Below are positions 54,317-64,000 of a stretch of 64,000 nt of DNA, in pieces. Numbering within the stretch: position 1 is the first letter of the stretch; each line of letters opens with the position of its first letter. The notes below the pieces were generated by a model. It was given only the letters and a program-made list of their open reading frames with translations, had not been told where the DNA came from and made no database searches. The translations under genes and the position numbers were made by a program. Source of the stretch: Fulvia fulva (taxonomy: Eukaryota; Ascomycota; Dothideomycetes; Mycosphaerellales; Mycosphaerellaceae); assembly GCF_020509005.1 (NCBI RefSeq), contig NC_063017.1:2046001-2110000 (forward strand), in the 5' to 3' direction.

Positions 54317-55260
54317 ATGGTACGGATCGTGGCCATCTTCCCTGCGCTGGTCGCATCAGTCGCTGCTCAACTCGACATTCCAGGACTCTTGGCCAGTCTA
54401 AGACCAGCTCCAGCCAACGATCCTCGCTTCACCAACTGGGTCGCCCCAGGTCCTAACGACGTCCGTTCGCCATGCCCCGGTCTGAACGCTCTGGCAAACC
54501 ACGGCTTCCTCCACCACGACGGCCGAAACATGACAATCCCACACATGCTACAAGGCTTATCCGCAGGCATGAACATGGGTGCCTATTTCACCGTCCTCAT
54601 CGGCGGCGCGGGTCTCCTCTCTTCGCCAAACGTCCTTGGGGGAGCCTTCGACCTCGACGATCTCGATCAACACAATTTCTCTATCGAACACGACGCTTCG
54701 CTTTCTCGTAGAGATGCGTTCTTTGGTGACGACCACAGCTTCTACAACAAGTAGTGGCAACAAGTCGTGTCCATGTTCCAGGGCGGCAAGACTGCTCTCC
54801 TCCCAGCAGCGAACTCGATCGCCAACCGTACGAGGGATTCGCAGGCTATCAATCCGACCTTCACCTACGGATTATCCTGAGTTCATCTTCCGGTACAGAG
54901 AGATATCTCCAGGCTATGGGTGGTGACGATGTCACTGGTGTGACGCGTGTTGACTGGGTCCGTATGCTGTTTGAGAAGGAGAAGCTTCCATATGAGCTGG
55001 GCTGGAGACCGCGTGCTGAGCCGATCACGATCCCAAGTCTTGGTCTGATGGTATTCAATCTGTTCGCTGTCAGCCCACAGAAGGTGCCGGAGGGCAAGAA
55101 GATTATACAGTAAGTTTTTCCTGCCGTTTTGTCAATGTATGTGCAGTCAAGCTAACGTTGCGACAGGGATACTTACAAGGATGTCTTTGAGGGACTTATC
55201 GGTGGCAGGAACATTCTCAATAACATCACCAACGACTTGGCTGATGCTGTTGGGCTGTAG
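54317..55260 (+). pseudogene. Chloroperoxidase/peroxygenase-like (heme-thiolate) gene, two lesions
   Basis: MVRIVAIFPALVASVAAQ is a signal peptide; the heme-thiolate motif is RSPCPGLNALANHGFLH, and the EHDASLSR motif holds the acid-base Glu and the metal-site residues. After DDHSFYNK comes TAG (54752-54754), while homologous sequence continues in frame (WQQVVSMFQGG, NPTFTYG). A frame change near 54868 then leads to YLQAMGGDDVTGVTRVDW, and an intron 55110-55166 (GTAAGT, GCTAAC, GACAG) precedes the last exon, ending at TAG 55258-55260. The catalytic N-terminal half is intact, which suggests recent inactivation. The enzyme class is known for halogenation or peroxygenation; the exact substrate is unknown. 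Confidence 0.78.
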
Positions 55261-55430
55261 GTAGAGTTCAGCACATCTCGAAGTATAAGACTGTTTTCGC
55301 CGGCTCAGTCAAGCTTGTTGGGCACTCGAACACTGTAAACTTTCCAAATAGTGGACTGTTGCTTTCCTGGAACGTCTTCATTTGCTGTGCAAATCAGCCT
55401 GCCTCCAAGAACACCTCCCCTCTCTCCTTT

Positions 55431-55925
55431 CTACGACCCCGTCCCCCTCAAACTCCTCACAAACTCCTCATACCCTCGAATCAACTCATTCGCACTCTTC
55501 CCCGTATTCCCATGCCAAGCCACAATCAAGGACGTCCAAGTTTTCGACGCAACAACACCATGACTCTCCGCCGTCCTCCCATTAACTGCATACACACTCT
55601 TATCATTCAATGCAAACATCTACTTCCAGTCAGCAAAGGATCCCCACCCACCCTGCCACTCCTCATAGATCCTGAGACGTACCTGGCCAGGATGCACCAC
55701 CTCATAGCTGCCATTCTCAAAAGTAAGAGCGTTGTCGCGTTGGTTGCAATCCTGCTCGACGAGAAGTTTGTGGAGTGTTGCCAGGTCCTGTTCCGAGAGG
55801 GTGAAGTCGTCAGAAGTGGAGCCTAAGAGTTGGTGTGGTGGTTCGAGAGTGTAGGCTGTGGCTTTGGTGAAGCCATGTGGAAGGATGCCACTGGTGAGGC
55901 GTTCCTGCCAATTGATTGTGCTCAT
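55431..55925 (-). pseudogene. Unknown 164-codon gene with one in-frame TAG
   Basis: ATG 55925 opens MSTINWQERLTSGILPHGFT. The frame runs to GGWGSFADWK, then TAG at 55622-55620, then continues in the same frame without another stop through MFALNDKSVYAVNGRTAESH and WTSLIVAWHGNTGKSANELI to a stop at 55431. Trp/Gly-rich and ordered on both sides of the TAG, which looks like one protein broken by a nonsense change (CAG to TAG would restore Gln). Readthrough or a very short unseen intron are alternatives. Unrecognised family. Confidence 0.6.
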
Positions 55926-56433
55926 CTTGAGATTCTTCGTTGATACTTGTCAGTGTAGCTTATGCTTCGATGCATGTCAGTCTGCTTGCATCTGTTCCCG
56001 CCAGCTGCTTCGCCTGCTGCGGGGTAGACTCTGAACCACTTCTCGCTGAGGCCGCGGTTGTCGATAAGGACAAAAGGAAAAAAGGGCGCCATCGTCGGAG
56101 ATGGGTGTATTAGAGATTTGTGCTATTGCACGTGATACTGAGACGCTATATGTGAAGCATCTGTGTGCTAGATTCTGCTCCTGCCCGCCTTGGCCCGACC
56201 CTATGCCTGTGGTATCTCTCCAGAATGACCAAATCGCCAAAGAACGCTCCAGTACTGATGGCAAGAGATGCCGGTAGATGATGATACGCCAAACAGCAAA
56301 GAAATGGCAGCGAGCGTGTGAACGCGTCGTCTATTGCTCCGTATCCTGTCCAGCAGATATACCTTGTGGTCAAGCTTTCCTCCTGACGAGTTTTGCCGAC
56401 AAGATGTATATGCTTCATTGTGTCATGCCCTCT
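55926..56433. other. Intergenic, 508 bp
   Basis: 3' region of the conserved unknown gene and promoter of the TAG-broken gene. Nothing else recognised. Confidence 0.4.
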
Positions 56434-57585
56434 TCAATCGCTCAAGTCGGCATCCGGGTTGGCAATGAAAAGGCGTGTATTGCTCATCGTCATGGTCCTG
56501 TCATCGACACTGCCCCTCCGTCGCAGATCGTCAGCTGTGTTTCTGTGTGCCCGCTCCTCAGCTGTCGGTCCGTTCGTCTTTGGCAGACCAGCGACAGTAC
56601 CGAAGCTATCCTCGTCGTGCGCGAAGTATTCGTCGTTCCCGCCATTGGCCGTTGGCGTTTCCTCTTCCCTGAGCTCACCCATGCTGTCGACTGGGCTTGC
56701 CTGTGGCGGCGTCGAGCCATTGCTGCGTGAATGGCTGAGGCCTGAGGTGTTATGGCTTTGGCCTCGCCGTCCACTGTGCACACTGCTCCTCCCACTGCCA
56801 GATCTCTGATGGTATTTGCCGCTGCTCTCTTCATCGCTATCGTTGCCGTCGTCCACCTCAGATGCCGAGAGCCTCATTGGCACACCTGCGCCGCCAGGGT
56901 GTAGCGTTGCCTTGTATGCGCTCGCCTTCGCGGCGCCGTGGTGTCGTATCTTGCTTCGCACGCCGCCCACCATGCCCGAGCTGCTCGTACTTGTTCGCAC
57001 TTGTGTCGCATAGTTGTGACCACCTGCTACCTCTGCGGCTGCCCGCATCTTCGCTTGCCGTTGAGCGGCGAGAATGCGAGGGTCTTCATGTTGGGCTCTA
57101 TCGCACCAGACAGTGCCCTTCTGTTTCCGCATGAGGGCGACATATGAGGTGGGTGATATGGAGGAATTGCTGCGCGAAGAAGTTGATCTTCTGACACCAC
57201 TCGTCGTGCTGTGGGCCGAGTTGGTGGGTACTCGTTGAAGGTTTGCGGAGGTGTTGGTCGACGATGTTGATGATGTGGCATTGGAGAGCGTTCGGCGGTT
57301 CTGGCCGGGATATGGCGGCTGCTGTTGCTGATGTTGCGACTGTTGTGTCATGCTGTATGCAGGCGAGACGCTTGGTTGGCGTGGTGGGGAGTAGTTGTTC
57401 ACAGAAAAGGGCATCACGCTACTCGAACTGGTGCGGGTCCTGCTGTGTGTTCGCTCCTGCTGACTCAATTGTGATCCTGGGTAATTCTGGGCTGGCGGGG
57501 GTTTCGGCGTTTGCATCGTGAATGACGGCTGTCCGCCAGGGACGGGTTTCCTGTGCGGAGGCGGGTTCATGATCAGGGTCGACAT
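56434..57585 (-). CDS. Conserved disordered fungal protein, 383 aa
   Basis: Start 57585 (MSTLIMNPPPHRKPVPGGQP). Mostly Ser/Thr/Pro/Gln-rich disorder. The exception is one compact block at about residues 146-190: SPTSYVALMRKQKGTVWCDR, AQHEDPRILAAQRQAKMRAA. I recall this block as conserved in ascomycete proteins of unknown function. Gln-rich (SQHQQQQPP) and Ser-rich runs flank it, and it ends FIANPDADLSD. No membrane segment. Possibly phosphorylated or regulatory (inference). Confidence 0.75.
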   Translation of the reverse strand: MSTLIMNPPPHRKPVPGGQPSFTMQTPKPPPAQNYPGSQLSQQERTHSRTRTSSSSVMPFSVNNYSPPRQPSVSPAYSMTQQSQHQQQQPPYPGQNRRTLSNATSSTSSTNTSANLQRVPTNSAHSTTSGVRRSTSSRSNSSISPTSYVALMRKQKGTVWCDRAQHEDPRILAAQRQAKMRAAAEVAGGHNYATQVRTSTSSSGMVGGVRSKIRHHGAAKASAYKATLHPGGAGVPMRLSASEVDDGNDSDEESSGKYHQRSGSGRSSVHSGRRGQSHNTSGLSHSRSNGSTPPQASPVDSMGELREEETPTANGGNDEYFAHDEDSFGTVAGLPKTNGPTAEERAHRNTADDLRRRGSVDDRTMTMSNTRLFIANPDADLSD

Positions 57586-60500
57586 GATGCTTGTATAGCG
57601 CTGTCTTGCCTATTTCTTGACGGCAATTTGCGCCGGTCGTTCTTGTGCCAGGTGAGTCCCTGTGCTCGTGTTGGTATGGTCTGACCAACAACAACACCGC
57701 GGGGCGGCAGGAGCAGCAGCAGCACCGACGGCGATCAGCTGCTGTATATGTGTGTATCTGTGGAATCGAGCGTGATAGTGGAGTCGTACGCGTTGCGGCA
57801 AGGCGGACTGGATATGGATATGGTCTGTCCTGCGGCCAGGATTGGGCGTGAGCTAAGGCAGATGCGGGCTCATGCACGATTCTGCAGGATGCCGTGTCGA
57901 ATGAGAGCTCGCTGGGCCTGGTCGAGTTTCCGGGCGTGCTGTATGCTCGGCGCTGCAGTGGGCAAGCAGCTGCAGATAGCAATATAGCGCCTGAGGGGTC
58001 GGTATTGGCGCCGAGCTCGAGTATCGCAGATACGTGAGATAGGTGTGAAGGCCGTCCGTTGGCGGGTGCCCGTGATGCTGAGGAGGGAGAATTGAAGATG
58101 AGGCAAAGTCGCTAGCGGTATACGGGTATAGTCGGTCCTTTCTGCTCCACCTCAACGGAGACTACGAATCTTCTGGTACTGTAGCCGTTGTGCCGCGGGC
58201 TGCTGATGAGCCTGCTGCTGATGGCGCTGATGCAAGGATGGCGAGAGATTTCTGTTAGGTTCTTACAGAGCTGGCGCTCCTTTGTCCTCCGCGGACTGCA
58301 ATGGCAACGGCAGGCAGCTGCCAGATCCCAGACAACGCCGTGCTGACAAGAGTGTTAGTCCACGTTGGCAGCAGAAATGCCAGAGCACCATCAACGCCAG
58401 GCCCGTCGCCCGTCGCCCGTCGCACGTCCCTCCCAAGATATGCAATATGCGCCTCGTGGACGTCGTGCTAGACCAGACGTGCTGTGAAGCGTGTGATGAT
58501 GCCGGCCAAGAAGTACCAATAGGAGGGTAGAAACTCACCACACTTCTAGCTCTTCTTCGCGAAAGTCAAACAAAGGAACCAAGGAATCCACGCTCGGTAT
58601 GCAATGCTGGCTTCCACCAAGGTGCAGTCCAGTCAGGTTATCAGCTCATCAGCTCATGGAACTGCGCGGTTCATCACAAGGTTCGCGAGAAGGGGCTCAG
58701 GTGGTAATATACTTCTGCTACTGGCCTTGAGGCTTGCAGATGTACGAACAACGCCAATGCACACCGTTTCCTACAACGCGACTACACTACAGCTGCTTAT
58801 AGCAACACGCCCAAAACGTGCCAACCGTGCGGAGGAGACGAGAAGGTGGACGTCATGCTGTGATGCCATCTACATTTCGATACGAGACAATCGCCGTCGC
58901 CCCAATGGCATTGCGTTACATATGCATTGGCGCGGCAGCATGTGTAGCCGCCGAAACGTGGGAAGAGCGATCCTGCTCGTCATTTGTGGAGAAGGACGAC
59001 GGCGCCACCTTCAACACTTGGGGTGAACTCTGTCCACGATCGCCCTGCAGTCTGACCGTCTGAGAGGCTCTGCTGTGACAGCACCGTGAGCACATCGTCG
59101 ATAATGAGAGCATTGAATGCGCTGTGTTCCCAACAGCGGCATGTGATGACCTCCTTGATGTTCCAGGCAAATTGTGCAGTTCAGCTGTTCTTTCTGGAGT
59201 CTGCTTACAAGACTTGAATGATTACCTCCTCGACATCATACGAAACTTCGTTGTAAGTCCGGCGGCATGCTTTCGCTAGACCATGCACGCCATCTGTACA
59301 GGCTGAGACAGCAGCGGCCTATCGAGTGAGCCAGCACGGATGAAGGCAAGTCTGCTGTATAGCTGTATCTGGCAATCAGCTCGTCCCCCAAAAAGATGCA
59401 GTGGCCGGATCAGGAACATTCCTCGCGTCCATCTCGCTCACCGCGTCTGGCGCATGCGGTTCTGTGCGCTATCGCATCTGCGCGTAGACGAAAACATGTC
59501 CAAGATGTAAGATGTCATCACGCCTGGTCTTGTGTTCGTGCCTTGATCCCAGAGACGTGGAGCGAGAGCCGGGGTCTGCGAAGCTTGAGACAGGAGAAGT
59601 CGCGTGCCGAGAGATGCTATTTGGAGATCCCGATGTACCGAGAAGGACGACGGCGTGCTCGTGTTACGAGCGACGGTCAGCCAAGAGTGTCACCGTAGCA
59701 CGCTACCTTTTTCTGTACACTTCTACCTCTGTTCAGTGTTTCCTACACGAACATGACCATCTTCGCGCGACGCCCTGGCGGTGGCGCTGTCCCGACTACC
59801 ATTCTCGAGGGCTCTTTGCCTTGCGCTGTCAATGCCGTTCCATCGGTATCCGATGTGCACGACGTGAGGCGTTTGTCGTCATGAGCGACCTGCACCCCTT
59901 TCCTGGTGCATCGTCTTCTTCTAATCATGTTCGAGAAGATACTTGTCCACTGCGACGCAGTCATCAGTGATCCGCGACTGGTCATTTCATCTTCGGAACA
60001 CGCACGGCAACGAGGACTCCTGGAAAAGTCTTTCCGGCCCACATCGGACCGACAATGTGGTATGGACACACGGTTGAGATGCTGCTGTCCGAGATGCAAA
60101 TTGGGAGCTGTCGAGCAAGACTATTCAATGCCGAGACCGAATAGCAGCAGCATAATGTGTCATTTGAATCACAGCTTCTGGGTTACGCTTGCGTTCGAAG
60201 CCCGAGATGCCTCACTAACGTCCAGACGCTGGAAACTTCATCGCCCTAAGCAGACCGTCGATGATTGTTCTGTGCACGCACGGAGACCCCGCGCAAGACC
60301 TGCAAGTGAGCCTTTTCACGTTGACAAGACGTGGCTGAGAGTGAAATATGAACCATGAAGATACTGGCATCTCAGCCTTTGCACACGCTCAGTCTCAGAT
60401 CTCAAGGTGGGTGGGGAGCACCGCCCTTCTCTTCATATTTCTGTCATCTTTCCATCGCCATCTGGACCGCATAGTGTCAACATCCGAGGAACGAGGGTTA

Positions 60501-61708
60501 TGGCGACCCCGGAATGCCTGCTTCGAATGAAGTTGCTAAGGAGCAGATTCACTTCCTAATCATGGTGGGAGAGCCGCGGCGAGGCCATTGGAGGCATTGA
60601 ATCCAGGTTTCGATCGAGAATCATCTTCCTCCCCACTGCCTTCCCGAGGAGCAGTATAATCTTGACACTCGCCATGCTGTCAACACTTCACCAAACCAGG
60701 CTCTTCCGTCTGTATTTGAACCTGCGGTTGCAAGGATAGTCTGAGGCGCGAACATCTAACACCACTATCTACAGTACCGCTGATCGTCCAGAGCCTCCAT
60801 CCGGCTCAGAGTCGACACCGATCACGCCCATGTCACCAGAGAATCGATGCACGGCTGGATTGACGCTATCCGGAGTGTGAGTGCAAAACGCGAGCTGCCT
60901 ATTTGCGAGTGAAGCGCTGAGATGACGTGCCTTTAGGAACACTTCGTCGTAGAGCGGGATTCCATTCGTACGGGGCGTCTAGGTTAAGATGCCGCGGGCA
61001 GAAGCTGCTCTAAGGTGCAGTACGACTACCGACCGAGAAGATGCTGCAGCCATCATGAAGTTGACTGGGGTTGATCGGTGATCGAAGGGTATCGCCATGA
61101 GACGCGAGAATGAAGGTACAATGTCGACCCGCTTAAGCATATCCGACCATGACAAGGGAACCGCAGAAAGTCCACCTGTTAATAACAGGTGCCGAAGTCG
61201 CACAATCTTCTCATAGCGTCATTGACCGAGACATCATCGACGGGAACCGAGGACACATCGGAAAAGTGTAACATCTGAGACATATCTGAACAGCAGTCTT
61301 GGCGGTCATGATTAGCGACGCGCTTCACGTCTTGACAGGCTTGAACTGGACGCTTGATCACTTCACCGCATGCGCACAGTGACGCCCATGGTCCAAACAT
61401 AAAGCAAGAGTCGGACATGTCGCATGACAGTGACAGCGAGCTCTTCGCTTGCCGCTCCTTCACCCACCGTACAGCATAGCTCACTGTGCCACATGACATG
61501 CCGAGTGGAGGTCTCCAGAGGCCCACAATATTCTTCTTCCTGACAAGGTACGTCCTCCAATCATGTCCCCTGCCTTGATCACGGCCAACACCTTCCCTAT
61601 CGCACCAGCCTCCCTCGGTACGCAGCCCTACCTTTCTCTCGTACTACCTACGCTATCCATCAATACAGCCACATACCATCAGCACTATCGAAGGCACTTG
61701 ATCGAGAC
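57586..61708. other. Gene desert, 4.1 kb
   Basis: The first ~600 bp is probably the promoter and a long leader of the 56434 gene, with small upstream ATGs. The rest has overlapping frames of 60-150 codons on both strands, no domain motif, no tRNA B-box I can pair, no terminal repeats and no transposase-like sequence. GC does not fall sharply, so this is not an obvious RIP-destroyed transposon. Confidence 0.5.
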
Positions 61709-62359
61709 ATGAGCCAGCCCCAACAATGCTTCCTTCTCACGAGACTACCCCGTGAGCTCCGTGACCGCATATACATCGAAGTCTTGGTCGCCATCGACGA
61801 CATCAACATCGAAAACCTCGAGTACGACGAGCTATGGAGTCACGAAGAGTTCCCCGAGCCTGGTCTCCTACGCGCCTCACGCCAACTGCGCTATGAAGCA
61901 TTACCAGTCTACTACGCCCACAACATCTTCCGCGCCATCGTCTTCGATGAGGACTCCACGCCTCCCCTCCGATGGCTCTCCTCCATAGGCCATGCCGGCC
62001 GCAAGGCCCTCCGCCAACTCGTGATCCAGTATCAGATCTCACCAGGTACGAGGCATCAACTTGAACAGGACATTGAGTTTAGCTTACAGGGATCGATCCT
62101 TTCAGCCTTGCGGGCGATTCTGGGCCATCATATGCAACGGTACGGCCGGGCAGGTTGTGTGAAATTTGCGCAGAATGTCGGGAGGTTCCCGGATTTGAGA
62201 CTGGAGAGTGTCAGGCTTGATACGGGGAGTCCTGACCCTGAGCCGGTGTTTGAGCATAAGAAGCATCATTGGAGGGTGGATATGGAGAGACATTTGGACC
62301 GGGCGAGAACTGATAGGGCGCTGGACGCGGCGTTGGAAAAGACGTTGGCGGAGGGATGA
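61709..62359 (+). CDS. 2EXR-like protein, 216 aa
   Basis: Start 61709 (MSQPQQCFLLTRLPRELRDR). The 2EXR/F-box-like core RLPRELRDRIYIEVLVAID and GLLRASRQLRYEALPVYYAH (second motif) is at the extreme N-terminus. The C-terminal half is helical and charged, ending RTDRALDAALEKTLAEG. Intact and intronless. Distinct in sequence from the 33-35 kb trio. Confidence 0.8.
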   Translation: MSQPQQCFLLTRLPRELRDRIYIEVLVAIDDINIENLEYDELWSHEEFPEPGLLRASRQLRYEALPVYYAHNIFRAIVFDEDSTPPLRWLSSIGHAGRKALRQLVIQYQISPGTRHQLEQDIEFSLQGSILSALRAILGHHMQRYGRAGCVKFAQNVGRFPDLRLESVRLDTGSPDPEPVFEHKKHHWRVDMERHLDRARTDRALDAALEKTLAEG

Positions 62360-62725
62360 GGTGTCGCGTGGTGATGGGTAGGAAGCGTGGTGGTGATGTC
62401 TCGGATTGGTGGGCCACATGGCAACGAGACAGCTACGCGAGCAAGTGTTAGAAAAACGATACGCTGAGGTGGCGAATTGGCAGATGGATTAGCAGTTGAG
62501 CAGGGCTGATGTCTCGGCACGTCTTGAGGCATGGTCTGAGAGTATGTTGGAACCCAGCTGGGACATTCGAAGATGAGCAGCACGTGTATAAGGTAACGGC
62601 AGGAACGGCAGACAGGACAGTAGCAGAAATGAGGCGCCTCTGGGTCGTAGCTGTTCGATGTTGATTCTGTCTCGGTATCACTTCTGTCGTCCATGTGGTC
62701 CATACCTTGTTCTGCCGTTGAATGC
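62360..62725. other. Intergenic, 366 bp
   Basis: Convergent 3' region between the 2EXR-like gene and the SDR gene. Nothing recognised. Confidence 0.4.
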
Positions 62726-63966
62726 TTATACCGCACAGTAGCCTCCATCGACAACCATGTTCGCCCCGGTTGTGTATGAAGAAGCATCGGATGCCTGTAG
62801 GAGATCATCAGCCATGCCCGAACAGCACAATGCGCGAGACCCTCGGCCAACACGATCAGCCTTACGGTTGGCTCGTGCAGTGGAATGAAGAGTCGCTGCG
62901 ATACTGACCAGATAGAGGTACGCGCCCTTCAGCTCATGGGCTTCACCTTCTCTTCCCATGGGAATCTTGCCGTGCCATATCTTCTTCGTCTCTGGGGGCA
63001 CAAAATCACTAATCTCGGTTGCCTGTAAACAGAAAAATGTTAGCCATACTCGAGGACCACGTGGCAATATCTTGGCAGATGATGCCAGGCATGTCTGACA
63101 GCGACAATGCCATCTGCCCTCTGTACTTAGCATGTATCCCGGAGAGATGCTGTTGACGCGGGCGAATTTGACCCACTCAACAGCCAACGACTTGCAGAGG
63201 TGTATGACGCCAGCCTTTGCAGCGTTGTACTGTTTTGCTTGTTAGCGTGTCATACTGGCGATGCCGTTGGAGACACGAACCGCCGATTGAAGCTGAGGAA
63301 TGTTTGCAATGTGGCCGCTCATGGATGCCGTGGCGATGAAGCTACCATAGCTGTAATTGTCGAGCTTCGTGCCGCTAGTAGTGACGCCAGTGAGGTATTG
63401 TCGCCTGGAGATCTCGCCAGCAGCTTTGGCGCAGTAAAATACAGAGTCCAAATCGGTCGAGACGACTTTGTGGTAGGAGTCCAACTTCCCATCAATCATC
63501 CTGCCCTCTTGCCACGGGATACCAGCGTTGGCGACGAAGATGTGCAAACGGCCATTGAAATCATGTGCAATTTGGTTAATGACCCGTTTTGTATCTTCGA
63601 AGTCGGTGACATCTGTTTGATAGGCTTGACCTGTCGCTCAACGTCAGTAATCTCAGTAGGTATATATCATGCCATCGCCTACATTTCGCGCCATATTGCT
63701 TCTCGATATCCTTCGCCTTCTCTATGGCCTTCTTGTTGCCATGATGCTAACAAACATGAGCAGTGACGTGGAAAGAATGCACCACGATGGCGCACCCAAA
63801 TTGCCGCATTGGCGCCAGCCTCTGCGAACGCCTGCACTACTGCATAGCCAATGCCGGCTCCTGATCCGGATACTATGGCAGTCCTCCCCTTCAATGAGAA
63901 GAGAGACGTGATCGACTCTTCCTTGGGTGGCAGGGTGTTGTCCTCTTGGAAGATGCCGTCTTTCAT
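62726..63966 (-). CDS. Short-chain dehydrogenase (sorbose reductase / mannitol dehydrogenase-like), six exons
   Basis: NADP-dependent sugar/polyol reductase type. Exons 63966-63796, 63746-63683, 63630-63281, 63229-63131, 63022-62909, 62794-62726, about 288 aa from ATG 63966. The frame is open upstream to the window edge, so the true start may be outside. Motifs: GRTAIVSGSGAGIGYAVV (cofactor loop), FVANAGIPW, FIATASMSGHIAN (catalytic Ser), YNAAKAGVIHLCKSLAVEW (Tyr196, Lys200), NSISPGYM + ATEISDFVPPETKKIW, and SYTTGANMVVDGGYCAV. The fourth intron (63023-63130) begins CTAAGT instead of GTAAGT. It and the fifth (62795-62908) are multiples of three without stops. The gene may be impaired or give variant proteins. 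Confidence 0.82.
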
Positions 63967-64000
63967 GGACGAGTCCTCGGGACTCTCTTTCGAAAAGGGA

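Overview
The window is nuclear DNA of a filamentous ascomycete (Pezizomycotina). Evidence: short introns, mostly 47-125 nt, with GT..AG ends and CTAAC/CTGAC-like branch sites; a Zn2Cys6 regulator; a DUF3433 membrane protein; a PTH11-type membrane protein; an AA11 chitin LPMO; and many 2EXR/F-box-like proteins. The abundance of 2EXR/F-box-like genes makes a dothideomycete (Mycosphaerellales-like) my best guess, but that is inference. No tRNA, rRNA, CRISPR array or intact transposon was recognised.

Layout. 0-16 kb is mostly housekeeping: the 5' end of a GMC oxidoreductase (-), TRM6 (-) divergent from mitochondrial TrpRS (+), an amino-acid permease (+), a small unknown gene (-), TAF11 (+), an NAD(P)-binding protein (-) and a 1270-aa DUF3433 protein (+). 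15.6-25 kb holds an AA11 LPMO (-), a 3.6-kb gene-poor stretch, calcineurin A (+), a small Cys-rich protein (+) and an F-box protein (-). 25-32.6 kb has a 2EXR-like protein (+), a protein kinase (-), a previously hidden ketopantoate reductase relic (+), and RNase III (-) divergent from mitoribosomal mS33 (+).

32.9-41.8 kb is an accessory island. It holds three tandem 2EXR-like paralogues (one intact, two decayed), a tandem pair of orphan genes sharing a novel C-terminal motif, a zinc-knuckle gene, a frameshifted F-box-like gene, a PTH11-like membrane protein, a small unknown gene and a 25-bp minisatellite. 41.8-52.2 kb returns to well-conserved genes: glucosidase II alpha (-), five-exon NDK (+), a Zn2Cys6 factor (+) and a sugar transporter (+). 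52.2-64 kb is sparse: a membrane-anchored 2EXR protein (-), a broken chloroperoxidase-like gene (+), a small gene interrupted by TAG (-), a conserved unknown protein (-), 4.1 kb without a recognisable gene, a 2EXR protein (+) and a six-exon SDR (-) reaching the right edge.

Together the core genes cover tRNA modification and charging, transcription initiation, Ca2+ signalling, ER glycoprotein quality control, RNA processing and mitochondrial translation. The most unusual material is the decayed and orphan set. Several inactivating stops are AAG-TAG or CAG-to-TAG type changes, which fits C-to-T mutation at CpA (RIP-like), though that has not been tested.
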